Shown: positions 40,021 through 47,910 of the stretch, one piece after another
How the letters are laid out: the number at the start of each line of letters is the position of its first letter
Numbering within the stretch: position 1 is the first letter of the stretch
Source of the DNA: a virus
DNA length: 55,960 bases
Virus record (IMG/VR): IMGVR_UViG_3300029893_000010
Span: 1-55,960 of that record
Direction: 5' to 3' (one strand)
The notes under the pieces: model-generated
What the model was told of the DNA's origin: nothing
Seen by the model: only the letters and a program-made list of their open reading frames with translations
Databases searched by the model: none
Program-made: the position numbers and the translations under genes

Positions 40021-40550
40021 CCGCCATCGTCCAGGACATCCCGTTTGCCATTGTCCTCGACACCGACCATTCCTTCACGCCCGCCGAAGTGCAGCCCGTG
40101 ATCGACGGCTACGTCTGCGCGATCTGCCACGCCGAACTCGTTGAGGTGCAGGTGCCGAACGAACAGCGCCGTCTCATCGTCTGTCCCGAACACGGCAACG
40201 TCTGCGACTGCGGACGCGTCACCCGCGCCACGGTTTCCATCGAATACGAACGCGCGTACAGGTCCTACCATGAGGTCATCCGAAACCTCTCCGATCTGTG
40301 GGGTCATCTCGCAGATCAGGGCTTCGACCGCAACAAGGCGTCCATCATCACCAAAAATTACGTCTGCGCCGTCTGCGGAGGAACCCTGTATATGTTCATC
40401 CGCTCCGATGATCGCTTCGGCGACATCATCGACATCAAGTGCTCGTCTCACGGCAATATCAACCTTTGCGGGCACACCAAGAAATCCGAATTCGTCTATG
40501 ACTTCCAGCGCATCCGCGCATGGGAGCGAGAAAACAGAAAAAGGAGATAA
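40017..40550 (+). CDS. Protein with duplicated zinc-binding module
   Basis: The product has 177 residues, made of two related halves: YVCAICHAELVEVQ...CPEHGNVCDCG and YVCAVCGGTLYMF...CSSHGNINLCG, each followed by a basic helix (IEYERAYRSYHEVIRN; DFQRIRAWERENRKRR). The CxxC/C-x2-HGN/CG pattern suggests one zinc per half. Function unknown. Confidence 0.6.
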   Translation: MTAIVQDIPFAIVLDTDHSFTPAEVQPVIDGYVCAICHAELVEVQVPNEQRRLIVCPEHGNVCDCGRVTRATVSIEYERAYRSYHEVIRNLSDLWGHLADQGFDRNKASIITKNYVCAVCGGTLYMFIRSDDRFGDIIDIKCSSHGNINLCGHTKKSEFVYDFQRIRAWERENRKRR

Positions 40551-40552
40551 TC

Positions 40553-41608
40553 ATGCCTATCGCAAACCTCACCACCGGAACCAATCAGACCTTTATGAAA
40601 CTCGGAAAGATCCGCAAAGGCGACCGCGGCGGAAAGAACGGCGCTCCGCGCGACCTCGACCACTTCCGCGTCACCTTCATGGACGGCGCCAAGGCGAAGG
40701 AACTGGAGGATGCCTTCCGCTCCATCTACGGACCGGAACCCACCGAGATCAACGTGCGTGTCCCGTACAACGACATTCCCCGCTTCTGGGACGCCAATTA
40801 CGAATGCTACAAGCAGGGCGGACTCGTGGCGCAGGCTGGATCGACCGCGGATGGGGATTACTGGATCTTCTACCGAGACCCCGAATCCTCCGAGGTGCTC
40901 GTGCGCAACGGTCAGTCGGTTGGAGAGGCGGGACGCATGTTCCTTGCCAACAACCCATGCGACGTGACCAAGCCGATCTACTACAACGCCGCCAACGAAC
41001 CCGTCATGATGAAACCTGCCGGACGCCTGCAAGTCGTGATCCCCGAACTGGCGGGAATCGAGGTCGGGTACTTCGAGTTCACTCCCACCTCCCCACGCGA
41101 CATCCGTACCCTCTCCGCCGAACTGGCAGCCTTTGACGCCATCGCCAAGTCGTTCGGCAAGGGCTTGGCGGGTGTGCCGTTCAAACTCATCCGTCGCAGG
41201 GAGACCGTCACCAAGAAGATCAAGGATAAACTCACACAGGGCGAATCATGGGTCGTGCATATCACGACCGGCGGAGATTGGGGCACAAAAGCCCTGGAAG
41301 CCGTGGAACGCATGGCGCTCCCGGACGTGGTGGACGTGGAGCCGGAGGACATCACCGACTACGAAACGACCGACATCATTGACATCACTCCCCCGCAGAT
41401 CCCTCCCACGGTCGGCGCACTCACTCCCATGCCGTACGAACAGGCAGTGAAGGTCACGATCCAAGGCAGGGATAAGACCGTCAAGCGCATCGCGGACCTG
41501 GACCGCACCAAGATGGAGTGGATCGTCCGCAACCCGGACAAAACCTCAAAGGAACAGCAGGACGCCGCCCGCACCATCTTGATCGTCGATCATGGAGTGC
41601 AACTCTAA
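40553..41608 (+). CDS. Gp3-like (recombination directionality factor-like) protein
   Basis: The product has 351 residues from ATG 40553 (AAGGAGATAATC). LGKIRKGDRGGKNGAPRDLD HFRVT, then YGPEPTEINVRVPYNDIPRF with YECYKQGGLV and GYFEFTPTSPRDIRTL follow the pattern of the phage Gp3-like family, one member of which (mycobacteriophage L5) is a recombination directionality factor. The C-terminus has VTIQGRDKTVKRI and a helix. A role in excision by the tyrosine recombinase or in replication is possible. Confidence 0.5.
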   Translation: MPIANLTTGTNQTFMKLGKIRKGDRGGKNGAPRDLDHFRVTFMDGAKAKELEDAFRSIYGPEPTEINVRVPYNDIPRFWDANYECYKQGGLVAQAGSTADGDYWIFYRDPESSEVLVRNGQSVGEAGRMFLANNPCDVTKPIYYNAANEPVMMKPAGRLQVVIPELAGIEVGYFEFTPTSPRDIRTLSAELAAFDAIAKSFGKGLAGVPFKLIRRRETVTKKIKDKLTQGESWVVHITTGGDWGTKALEAVERMALPDVVDVEPEDITDYETTDIIDITPPQIPPTVGALTPMPYEQAVKVTIQGRDKTVKRIADLDRTKMEWIVRNPDKTSKEQQDAARTILIVDHGVQL

Positions 41609-41934
41609 TGTCCACCGTCTACCTCATCCACTTTGAGCGCCCCATTGGCAGCAAACGCCATCACGCGCAGCACTACGTCGGATTCACGACGCGTCCCATC
41701 GAGGAGCGAATGGCGGAACATCGCGCGACACGCTGGCAGCCGACCAGAGAATGCAACGGCGCCCACCTGGTCGGCGCAGCCAATTACAACAACATCCCCT
41801 TCCACGTCTGGGCGACATGGAAGGGGGGAAGGAGTCTCGAACGCAAACTCAAATCAACACGAAACCTCAAACGATACTGCCCGATCTGCTCGAACAAACC
41901 CCGCATCTATACCCCAAAAGGAGACACGGAATGA
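41608..41934 (+). CDS. GIY-YIG nuclease-domain protein
   Basis: The product has 108 residues. STVYLIHFERPI and QHYVGFTTRPIEERMAEHRA correspond to the GIY and YIG motifs with the following Arg and helix; GRSLERKLKSTRNLKRYCPI has the Glu and the basic end. A minimal single-domain enzyme without DNA-binding repeats, unlike the homing endonuclease at 22750. One-base overlap with the gene before it. Confidence 0.65.
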   Translation: MSTVYLIHFERPIGSKRHHAQHYVGFTTRPIEERMAEHRATRWQPTRECNGAHLVGAANYNNIPFHVWATWKGGRSLERKLKSTRNLKRYCPICSNKPRIYTPKGDTE

Positions 41935-42134
41935 CCAACCCCCCTATTGTCCGATTTACCCCAGACGAAACTCTGGACCTCTCTGATGTGCGCCAGATGA
42001 CCTACAACGAACCGAATGACGCCCTGCACATCACGTTCAAGAACGGCGACACATTCGACATCTCGCTCTCCAGTGGCGGGCAACGCATCTGGGACGCCTA
42101 CCTGCTTTACACGTTCCTGATCGTGGAGGAATAA
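41931..42134 (+). CDS. Small DUF2442-like protein
   Basis: Sixty-seven residues: VRFTPDETLDLSDVRQMTYN, then NDALHITFKNGDTFDISLSS, a compact beta protein. Overlaps the gene on each side. Function unknown. Confidence 0.5.
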   Translation: MTNPPIVRFTPDETLDLSDVRQMTYNEPNDALHITFKNGDTFDISLSSGGQRIWDAYLLYTFLIVEE

Positions 42135-42463
42135 TGCCGCAGCCGCTCACTCATATCTCCGAGGGCGAAGAATATCCAGCCCACCTTGAGAGGATGTACG
42201 CCTGGATGCAGGCGTACATAGAAAATAACGGATTCCCGCCCACCACCCACGAACTCGTCGATGCCGGGTTTGCTCGATCCACCAGCGTGGTGGTCTACTA
42301 CCTGAAAAAAATGCAGGAATTCGGGATGCTCGCCCGCACGCACCGCATCGTCCGCGGCATCCGCCTGCATCCGCGAAAGGTGTGGAAAAAACACGCCACC
42401 TCCGTCCCGCACGTGTACCAACAGACCCCAGAAAGGAAACCGAAATATGCAAACACTGATTGA
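42134..42463 (+). CDS. LexA-type winged-helix protein
   Basis: The product has 109 residues. MYAWMQAYIENNGFPPTTHE, ELVDAGFARSTSVVVYYLKK and MQEFGMLARTHRIVRGIRL match the LexA N-terminal winged helix (IGYPPTVREI...S-sS-V-hhl-xLe-xG-I-R). No peptidase domain follows, so it would be an uncleavable DNA-binding protein. Likely regulator of the operon. Confidence 0.7.
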   Translation: MPQPLTHISEGEEYPAHLERMYAWMQAYIENNGFPPTTHELVDAGFARSTSVVVYYLKKMQEFGMLARTHRIVRGIRLHPRKVWKKHATSVPHVYQQTPERKPKYANTD

Positions 42464-42890
42464 CCTGCTGAAACATCTGCACAACGCCCGCCGTGACGCC
42501 GAAAAGGCAAAGGAAACCATGAAAGCCGTCCTCGACGCCGCGAAGGAGGGAGATGTGTACCGAAGCGCCGACCTGGTGCGCGAAATGGCAGAGAAAGACA
42601 TCCAGACCCTTGAGGAACGCATCCACCAACAGGGTCTCGCTGCCTATCTCGAGACCGGAGAAAAGACGGTCAACAAATTCGTGAAAGTCCGCGAAGAGTC
42701 TGTGTTCACCATCACCGACGCCGCAGCCATGCGGACATTCGTCGAAACACGACTGCCCGACGCACTCATCGTGGATGAAAAGAAGGTCAAAAACTACGCG
42801 ACCAAGATCGGCGCGGTGGACGGAACGACCGTCACGAAAGAGCCGAAGGTCACAATCGCCACCGACCTGTCCGAGGTGGAAAATGAGTAA
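42447..42890 (+). CDS. Helical hypothetical protein
   Basis: The product has 147 residues: helical first half (HNARRDAEKAKETMKAVLDA, DIQTLEERIHQQGLAAYLET), then FVKVREESVFTITDAAAMRT. Starts inside the previous gene. Coiled-coil plus a small alpha/beta part, as in some nuclease-inhibitor or Gam-like proteins, but not enough to assign. Confidence 0.5.
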   Translation: MQTLIDLLKHLHNARRDAEKAKETMKAVLDAAKEGDVYRSADLVREMAEKDIQTLEERIHQQGLAAYLETGEKTVNKFVKVREESVFTITDAAAMRTFVETRLPDALIVDEKKVKNYATKIGAVDGTTVTKEPKVTIATDLSEVENE

Positions 42891-43176
42891 CGACAATACC
42901 CTCCACCTTTTGACCCAGCAGGACATCCACCCCACCGCAGAGGATTATCCCTATGTGCGCCTGCTCGAATTGGATGACCTGCTCGAATTGGATGACCTGC
43001 TCGCGGAACTCAACCTGTGCGCAAAATCGTATGGATATTTGGATCTGACCGCAAAAGAGAAACAGCAACGCGCATTGCTGGATTATCGCCAGCAGATCGA
43101 GGCGGACGGGCGAACCTTCGTCCCGCTTGCCGAGCCGGATGAGGTCAGCGGGCTGTATTTTGAGGTGGTGTCATGA
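42883..43176 (+). CDS. Small protein with an in-frame 18-bp duplication
   Basis: Ninety-seven residues. An exact tandem 18-bp repeat at 42961-42996 gives LLELDDLLELDDLL. Helical, acidic. Overlaps genes on both sides. Function unknown. Confidence 0.5.
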   Translation: MSNDNTLHLLTQQDIHPTAEDYPYVRLLELDDLLELDDLLAELNLCAKSYGYLDLTAKEKQQRALLDYRQQIEADGRTFVPLAEPDEVSGLYFEVVS

Positions 43177-43397
43177 GATTCCAACACATGCGTCAGCCAA
43201 CCCCGCTCGAGAACCGCGTCCTGCGATACATCTCCGAGAATCCGCGCTGCAATGCCGAGGACGTGTGCAACCACTTCGAGAGTGAGATCGACCGATCCGT
43301 TACCGCGCACGCCTGTGGCTATTTGATAGCCGACTTCTGGGTGGACAGCAACCCGGACACCGACCAGTTGACCGTCATCGAGGAGGTGCCATCATGA
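43173..43397 (+). CDS. Winged-helix-like small protein
   Basis: Seventy-four residues: PLENRVLRYISENPRCNAED, VCNHFESEIDRSVTAHACGY, LIADFWVDSN, the spacing of a small winged helix. Probably a DNA-binding regulator. Confidence 0.5.
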   Translation: MRFQHMRQPTPLENRVLRYISENPRCNAEDVCNHFESEIDRSVTAHACGYLIADFWVDSNPDTDQLTVIEEVPS

Positions 43398-43576
43398 CCC
43401 TGCAAGAGAAGGTGGACTATCTCATGAAAAACACCGACAAACTCTCCGGCTACATGGTCGGGATCGTCCAGAACGCAGCCGAATGTATCAGGACCGGACG
43501 GATCGGGTCCATCGGGTACAATACCACCAGATTTATCGACCGCGCCTGCAACAACATCAGGTATGGTCGGAAATAA
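43394..43576 (+). CDS. Small helical protein before array C
   Basis: Sixty residues: MTLQEKVDYLMKNTDKLSGY then two helices. Last phage gene before the array; a weak stem (about 43585-43618, TATTGGGAGG/CCTCTCAATA) follows it. Function unknown. Confidence 0.45.
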   Translation: MTLQEKVDYLMKNTDKLSGYMVGIVQNAAECIRTGRIGSIGYNTTRFIDRACNNIRYGRK

Positions 43577-43619
43577 CGAGACGTATCGGTATTGGGAGGG
43601 TGCGATCCTCTCAATATCG

Positions 43620-43642
43620 TGTACATTCTGTATAAACCCTAG
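43620..43642 (+). other. attI-like element at the head of array C
   Basis: TGTACATTCTG, two bases, TAAAC, one base, CTAG, followed by the cassette bases TTCGGC. Same as 30026-30048 on the other strand at 20 of 23 positions. Exchange point predicted after G43642. Confidence 0.55.
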
Positions 43643-43674
43643 TTCGGCGCTTACTTGCAAAAGGAGATAAAAAC

Positions 43675-44199
43675 ATGCCCGACACAATCGAAGATATTGA
43701 AGCCGATATTATGTGGCTTGAAGAAGCAATCGGCGAAAATGAAGAAAGGCTTGAAGAACTTACCAGCGAAAATTACAAGCCAGAAGAAAATGCGGATGAT
43801 GAATACCGTGAAAAAGACATCGAAGAACTCACCGAAGGTATTGCGGAATACCGCCGTGAGATTGCAAAGTGTCAAAGAAAAATCGAAAGGCTGAAACGCG
43901 CCGAGCGTGAACGCCAAAATAAAAAGTGGGGTGAGCAAAACCACGATGATTATCGTTGGCTTGCTATCCTCACAGAAGAAGTAGGTGAATTGGCACAGGC
44001 TATTTTGCATGATGAGTTTGGCGGTTCGCACGCTGGCACTGCTAAAACTGAACTCGTTCACGTCGCCGCTGTTGCGGTTCAATGGTTGGAGTGCATGGAA
44101 AGGCGGCAACTAACACAGCGTGCACCGGACGCTACGCCACAGCCGCCATTGCGTGGCGAGGTATGGCGTAGCGATGAAGAATTGCCAACAGGCGTCTAG
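43675..44199 (+). CDS. Cassette gene C1: MazG-like nucleotide pyrophosphohydrolase
   Basis: The product has 174 residues. An N-terminal acidic coiled coil (residues 1-80) precedes an all-alpha NTP-PPase segment: WLAILTEEVGELAQAILHDE, then ELVHVAAVAVQWLECMER, with the EExxE metal ligands. It lacks the second Asp-rich helix pattern of full MazG (His replaces Asp in ELVDVAA). The tail QLTQRAPDAT onward is attC-encoded. MazG-type enzymes degrade ppGpp or modified nucleotides in several phages. Confidence 0.65.
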   Translation: MPDTIEDIEADIMWLEEAIGENEERLEELTSENYKPEENADDEYREKDIEELTEGIAEYRREIAKCQRKIERLKRAERERQNKKWGEQNHDDYRWLAILTEEVGELAQAILHDEFGGSHAGTAKTELVHVAAVAVQWLECMERRQLTQRAPDATPQPPLRGEVWRSDEELPTGV

Positions 44200-44226
44200 T
44201 CGCGCCAGTAACGCAAACCGTTAGCC
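44107..44226 (+). repeat. attC site C1
   Basis: R''-like CAACTAAC, L'' ACAGCGTGCACCGGAC, L' GCCAGTAACGCAAACC, R' GTTAGCC with exchange after 44220. R'' does not complement the start of this cassette (GTTCGGCGC) well, so the site may have recombined. About 120 bp, with an internal stem around GGCGTAGC/GCTACGCC. Confidence 0.7.
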
Positions 44227-44252
44227 TGCTCCGCGCTTTTGAAAGGTGTCTT

Positions 44253-44771
44253 ATGGAAAAAGACGAACACGAAAGATTAGTAAATCTTGCAATGCAAGTA
44301 GTTAAAGGATTAATGGAAATGCCGCCTGTAAATATAAATTGCAAATGTGGTCATAGTGCTTTTGACCATTCCGACGATACTGGATGCGACGCAAAGGGAT
44401 GCTCCTGCTCAGAAGGGTTTGAGGAGGTCGCCAGCGGTGCGTTGACAAAACTTGAAACAGAGATTGACAATTTACACAGAGAAATCAATCTACTCAAAGC
44501 AACAAATCATCGCCTACGCACAGAGAAGGATAACGACTACGATGCCGCGCTTGAATGGGCGGCGGATTGGGTCACTGGGGCACAGTTATCTGGTCACAGT
44601 GATGAAGTCCAAGAATATGCTCGCAACATGGCAATGTCCATTCGGGCAGCAAAGCGCGGGCTAACAAAGCGTGCACTGGACGGGGCTTGCGAGTCTTGCA
44701 AATTAGAACTCACCCCGTCATGTCCAATCCGCACTGGTAATGGCTGTGATTTATTCCAGCCCCGCCAGTAA
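44253..44771 (+). CDS. Cassette gene C2: helical protein with Cys-rich segments
   Basis: The product has 172 residues. NCKCGHSAFDHSDDTGCDAK plus CSCSEGFEEV is a zinc-binding segment, then a coiled coil (LETEIDNLHREINLLKATNH) and a helical part. The end LTKRALDGACESCKLELTPS...CPIRTGNGC is attC-encoded and Cys-rich again. Ribosome site AAAGGTGTCTT. Function unknown. Confidence 0.6.
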   Translation: MEKDEHERLVNLAMQVVKGLMEMPPVNINCKCGHSAFDHSDDTGCDAKGCSCSEGFEEVASGALTKLETEIDNLHREINLLKATNHRLRTEKDNDYDAALEWAADWVTGAQLSGHSDEVQEYARNMAMSIRAAKRGLTKRALDGACESCKLELTPSCPIRTGNGCDLFQPRQ

Positions 44772-44787
44772 CGCAATCCGTTCGGCG
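44658..44787 (+). repeat. attC site C2
   Basis: R'' GCGGGCTAAC complements the cassette start GTTAGCCTGC at 9 of 10 positions; L'' AAAGCGTGCACTGGAC, L' GCCAGTAACGCAATCC, R' GTTCGGC with exchange after 44780. About 130 bp. Confidence 0.8.
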
Positions 44788-44816
44788 GACTGCTCAACAG
44801 CATAAAGGAGATTTCA

Positions 44817-45086
44817 ATGAGTGAATTAGAAAAATTATTACAGGCTATCGAACAAGAAGTTGAGGATGGGAATCTTCCTCGCGGTTATCTTGCTAACGTT
44901 GATCGTGTGCGCGAAGAAGCCGCCCAGCGAAACACGCACCCTGATGGAAAATGGAAATGTCGTGCCTGTAAATCTGTCTGGGATGGATCGCAATTGGTTC
45001 TTGATCCGATGTCCACGGAAGTCAAGTGGACGTGTGGAGATTATTTTTGTGGCGGCTCTTGTGATCGTATTGTAATCGGCGAGTGA
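44817..45086 (+). CDS. Cassette gene C3: small zinc-binding protein, array end
   Basis: Eighty-nine residues. Helical start (MSELEKLLQAIEQEVEDGNL), then AAQRNTHPDGKWKCRACKSV...CGDYFCGGSC, a zinc ribbon. NTHPDG corresponds to the L'' peptide of the other cassettes, but no right half of an attC follows, so the site is truncated or the cassette is fixed. Ribosome site AAAGGAGATTTCA. Confidence 0.55.
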   Translation: MSELEKLLQAIEQEVEDGNLPRGYLANVDRVREEAAQRNTHPDGKWKCRACKSVWDGSQLVLDPMSTEVKWTCGDYFCGGSCDRIVIGE

Positions 45087-45113
45087 AGGCACAAAGCCCA
45101 GAAGAGTGATCGA

Positions 45114-45159
45114 TTTTTGAACTGGAGGTCAAGATCAACCCCGATCTCCAGTTCAAAAA
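45114..45159 (+). terminator. Stem-loop after array C, possible terminator
   Basis: A 14-bp perfect inverted repeat TTTTTGAACTGGAG / CTCCAGTTCAAAAA with an 18-base loop. It separates array C from the promoter at 45176. The terminal U-run is on the minus strand sense; efficiency uncertain. Confidence 0.45.
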
Positions 45160-45175
45160 TTCGTCGTCAAAATTC

Positions 45176-45204
45176 TTGACTTTTACGCGGAAAAAGCGTA
45201 GAAT
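45176..45204 (+). promoter_or_regulatory. Sigma70-type promoter of the replication operon
   Basis: TTGACT (45176-45181), 17-bp spacer, TAGAAT (45199-45204). Drives the leader and the genes from 45379. Confidence 0.8.
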
Positions 45205-45210
45205 AATTGA

Positions 45211-45378
45211 GTGATGGCGATAAAGCCACGCCCGCTGAGGCAGAGCGGAAATATACGAAACCAGACAGAATCACCATTTTTGATGTGTTTCTGTCAAAGT
45301 TAAGGCACTCGTACCTGGTTTCACGAGCCTGCCCCCGCCAAGACAGAGACAGAGGCACATCAAAGAAGGTGATTTTTT
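45211..45378 (+). promoter_or_regulatory. Structured 5' leader with mutually exclusive pairings
   Basis: Hairpins GGCgataaaGCC and CCGCTgaggcagAGCGG near the 5' end, then GAAACCAG (45258-45265 region) with CTGGTTTC, and GACAGA with TCTGTC. AATCACC (45269-45275) can pair with GTGAT at the 5' end (45211) or with GGTGATT (45368-45374) just before the ATG at 45379, hiding its ribosome site. This is an arrangement expected of a cis-acting translational switch. No known riboswitch class recognised. Confidence 0.45.
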
Positions 45379-45573
45379 ATGTCCAAATACATCCTCAAGC
45401 GAAAAAACAAATATCTCAACGAACGCTATAAGTGGACACCGATTCCATGCCTGTTCCCATGGTGGCACTTCAAGGACATATTACCTGTGGCAATGCAGTA
45501 TAGAGACCGTCCGCTTGAGATCGGGGAGACGCAGGACGCCACACTCAAGAATACGATCTGGACAAAAGCGTAG
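45379..45573 (+). CDS. Small protein behind the structured leader
   Basis: Sixty-four residues: MSKYILKRKNKYLNERYKWT, then PIPCLFPWWHFKDILPVAMQ. GAAGGTGAT lies in front of the ATG and can be sequestered by the leader. Ends 9 bp before the initiator gene. Function unknown. Confidence 0.5.
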   Translation: MSKYILKRKNKYLNERYKWTPIPCLFPWWHFKDILPVAMQYRDRPLEIGETQDATLKNTIWTKA

Positions 45574-45582
45574 GAGATCAAC

Positions 45583-46494
45583 ATGAGCGAAAAGAACACA
45601 AACTACACAACCGACGACGACGTGCGCGAAGCAATGGAAATGCTCGGGAGGGGATATAACACAGACCCGGTGCGGACTGAATTTGTTTCAGTTATGAGCG
45701 GTTTTACTCCCGTTCCCGATGTGATTGTTAGGGAACTTGGTTATGTTACCGCCCTTGTTTGGGGGAGGGTGTGGAGATATTGCCAGATGTCAGACGGAGT
45801 TTGCCGCGCGTCTTTGGAAAAGATTTCATCCAGTGTCGGCATGTCCGAGCGGACGATAATCAGGCACCTGGAAATCCTTTGTGACGGCGGTTATTTGTAC
45901 GACACAACGCCAGAACTGAAAAACAAACCTCATATCTACGCCGACACAGGCAAGGTGCGCGTCAGAGTTAGTGTAGAGGCTGGGGTGACAGAGAGTCAAC
46001 GTGCTATGACAGAGAGTCAACGTCAGGGTGACAGAGAGTCAGTTGAAGAAAGTATTAAGAAACAAAATAAGAAAGATTCAAAACCCGACCTTGTAGACCT
46101 CGAACTGCAAAAGAAGGCAAGGCGTGATGAATTTGAACCTGCTTTGCTTGCCTTTGAGAGGGACATGCGAACCCCTGGAAACTGGACATGGTATCCATCC
46201 AAGACTACTCAGGAACCCGAATGGCGTGCTCTACGGAACTTTATTGTCAAACTCTATGCAGAGGACGAAAAATGCTTTGAGAAATACAACACGTGGCGCA
46301 CACAGCCATACGTCAAGGGTGCCATGTCAAACCGCCAGATCAAGAACTATCCTGCCGATTTTGAGGCATCCTGGTCGGACTACGTTGCGCACTCCACGAT
46401 GTACCCGCCGAAGAGTAAGGCGGCCGAACCGATAGTCCGACGCGACCCACAACCCATCCGCGAAAGTGAGAGCGGGATACCCATCTCGTATTAG
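45583..46494 (+). CDS. Replication initiator / helicase-loader-like winged-helix protein
   Basis: The product has 303 residues. Residues about 42-115 form a phage replisome-organizer winged helix: ELGYVTALVWGRVWRYCQMS, ASLEKISSSVGMSERTIIRH, LEILCDGGYLYD. A charged linker with the repeated peptide AMTESQRQG follows, then a C-terminal alpha domain (FEPALLAFERDMRTPGNWTW, YPADFEASWSDYV). Directly upstream of the DnaB-like helicase. Confidence 0.7.
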   Translation: MSEKNTNYTTDDDVREAMEMLGRGYNTDPVRTEFVSVMSGFTPVPDVIVRELGYVTALVWGRVWRYCQMSDGVCRASLEKISSSVGMSERTIIRHLEILCDGGYLYDTTPELKNKPHIYADTGKVRVRVSVEAGVTESQRAMTESQRQGDRESVEESIKKQNKKDSKPDLVDLELQKKARRDEFEPALLAFERDMRTPGNWTWYPSKTTQEPEWRALRNFIVKLYAEDEKCFEKYNTWRTQPYVKGAMSNRQIKNYPADFEASWSDYVAHSTMYPPKSKAAEPIVRRDPQPIRESESGIPISY

Positions 46495-46496
46495 CC

Positions 46497-47483
46497 ATGT
46501 ACACGAACACATTCAACCCTGCTCATTACGTCCTTACCGCCCGCCAGACGTGGGACAAACGCGAGGAGTTCCTTGCCTACATCCAGGCGAACCGGCACCT
46601 GGCACTCCCCTTCCACGTGGAGGGACTGCAAAAGGACATACCGCCTGTCTATCCCGGCGAATGCGCCGTCATCCTTGCCAGAGGGCACCACGGAAAATCC
46701 ACTGTCATGAAGGACATCGTCTGGAAGGCGCAGCAACTCGTTGAGGGGAGAAGCGGATACGCCGTTGCATTGGTTTCGCACGAGGATGTCGCCGAGCGCA
46801 CCGCTGGTCAAATGGCGCGACGGTACAAGTCCGAACTTGAGTATCAGGACGACCAGTTCATCCACATCGGACGCTCGTTCGGCATGAAGTCGGAACAGGT
46901 AGCCGACCTGCACATGACGAACATCATTACGGCACTTGAATACGGACAGCGCCGGTTTGGGGAGGACCTGCGTTATTCGTTGATCGCAAACGACTACATC
47001 CAGATCCAGCCTCCCGATCCATGGCGGCGAGAAATGACCAACAAGGAACAGCGCCGGTTGCAGATCGCCGATGATGTCAAACGCTGGTGTGATGTGGCTG
47101 TCCAATTCTCATCCCCTGTATACTTGGCATCCCAAGCCTTGATGAAAACTCAAAAAATGAACTATACCGAGACCATGAAGATCCCAGGGGCGGCGGACGT
47201 GGAAGAGGCGAAGGAGATATATAACTATCCCGATGTCGTTTATGCCTACTGGCAGCCGAAGCACGATTATCCGGTCTGGTCGTGGGTGGAGGATGGATCG
47301 TGGAATTTTCAGGTCCTTCCCAATCTGGCTTTTGTGCGCATCCTCAAGCGCCGTTACGCCGAGGAACTTGGATACAACGAGGTCGTTGGACGTGTGTTCC
47401 CGCTGCTCATCCAGCCCGATGGAGATTTTGTGTACGACAAGGACTATCATCAAAAGATACTCGTCAGAAAGGAAACCGAATAA
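46497..47483 (+). CDS. DnaB-like replicative helicase (RecA fold)
   Basis: The product has 328 residues. Walker A is GHHGKST at 63-69 (ARGHHGKSTVMKDI), followed by VALVSHEDVAERTAGQMARR (the DnaB H1a-like segment with SxE), a Walker B-like YSLIANDYIQIQ and the DnaB loop LASQALMKTQKM...IPGAADVEEA with the Gln/Ser sensor and the late KRR motif. No N-terminal DnaB domain, so it is a minimal phage helicase. It unwinds phage DNA together with the primase encoded downstream. Confidence 0.75.
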   Translation: MYTNTFNPAHYVLTARQTWDKREEFLAYIQANRHLALPFHVEGLQKDIPPVYPGECAVILARGHHGKSTVMKDIVWKAQQLVEGRSGYAVALVSHEDVAERTAGQMARRYKSELEYQDDQFIHIGRSFGMKSEQVADLHMTNIITALEYGQRRFGEDLRYSLIANDYIQIQPPDPWRREMTNKEQRRLQIADDVKRWCDVAVQFSSPVYLASQALMKTQKMNYTETMKIPGAADVEEAKEIYNYPDVVYAYWQPKHDYPVWSWVEDGSWNFQVLPNLAFVRILKRRYAEELGYNEVVGRVFPLLIQPDGDFVYDKDYHQKILVRKETE

Positions 47484-47518
47484 TGGACATCAAGCAGAAA
47501 AGGAGAAAAAAGCGATGA
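47483..47518 (+). CDS. Very small basic reading frame coupling helicase and next gene
   Basis: Eleven codons (MDIKQKRRKKR). Its ATG overlaps the helicase stop (TAATG) and its stop overlaps the next ATG (ATGA). Probably only spans the AAAAGGAG ribosome site of the next gene; a coupling peptide is possible. Confidence 0.2.
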   Translation: MDIKQKRRKKR

Positions 47519-47895
47519 TTATCATAAATAGAAACTCAACAAATCATAATTTCGAGAAGCAAAACCTTGTCACTCAGTTCGACAGGCGTGGGCAATACGA
47601 TGTATATAAATGCTCGCTTTGCGGTCTTTCTGGAAAGTCGCGCGACTTGGTAAATGTCGTTGTCGGAAGCAATAATAAAAAACGGGCGCACAACTGCCCG
47701 AAGGCAGGAGCGATTCGGCGCGTTCGAATTACCAAATGTCAGGCGGTTGGTAAATTGTTCGAGAACCTAAAGCCTGGAAGTTTACACGATGTAATTCCCG
47801 CTCCCGCTGGTCACGATAACTCGCGTGGCGTTTGGGTTATGGGAGTCGGTGAGCCCGTAAAGGTGCTTTTTGAAGAATTTGAATTTGTTGAATAA
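47515..47895 (+). CDS. Small zinc-finger-like protein
   Basis: The product has 126 residues. YDVYKCSLCGLSGKSRD and later HNCPK/KCQ give a CxxC zinc-binding pair. The region 47515-48102 is richer in A+T and lysine than its neighbours and resembles cassette genes in style, but no attC was found here. ATG has AAAAGGAG upstream. Function unknown. Confidence 0.55.
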   Translation: MIIINRNSTNHNFEKQNLVTQFDRRGQYDVYKCSLCGLSGKSRDLVNVVVGSNNKKRAHNCPKAGAIRRVRITKCQAVGKLFENLKPGSLHDVIPAPAGHDNSRGVWVMGVGEPVKVLFEEFEFVE

Positions 47896-47910
47896 ACTGC
47901 CATAAAAATC

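Noticed and set aside
45228-45262. CTGAGGCAGAGCGGAAA in the leader as a hammerhead
   Set aside because: CTGAGGC does not fit CUGANGA, and the required stems are not there.
45207-45431. Seventy-four-codon frame in the leader before 45379
   Set aside because: Its TTG start lies between the -10 box and the predicted transcription start, it has no ribosome site, and it overlaps the better gene at 45379.
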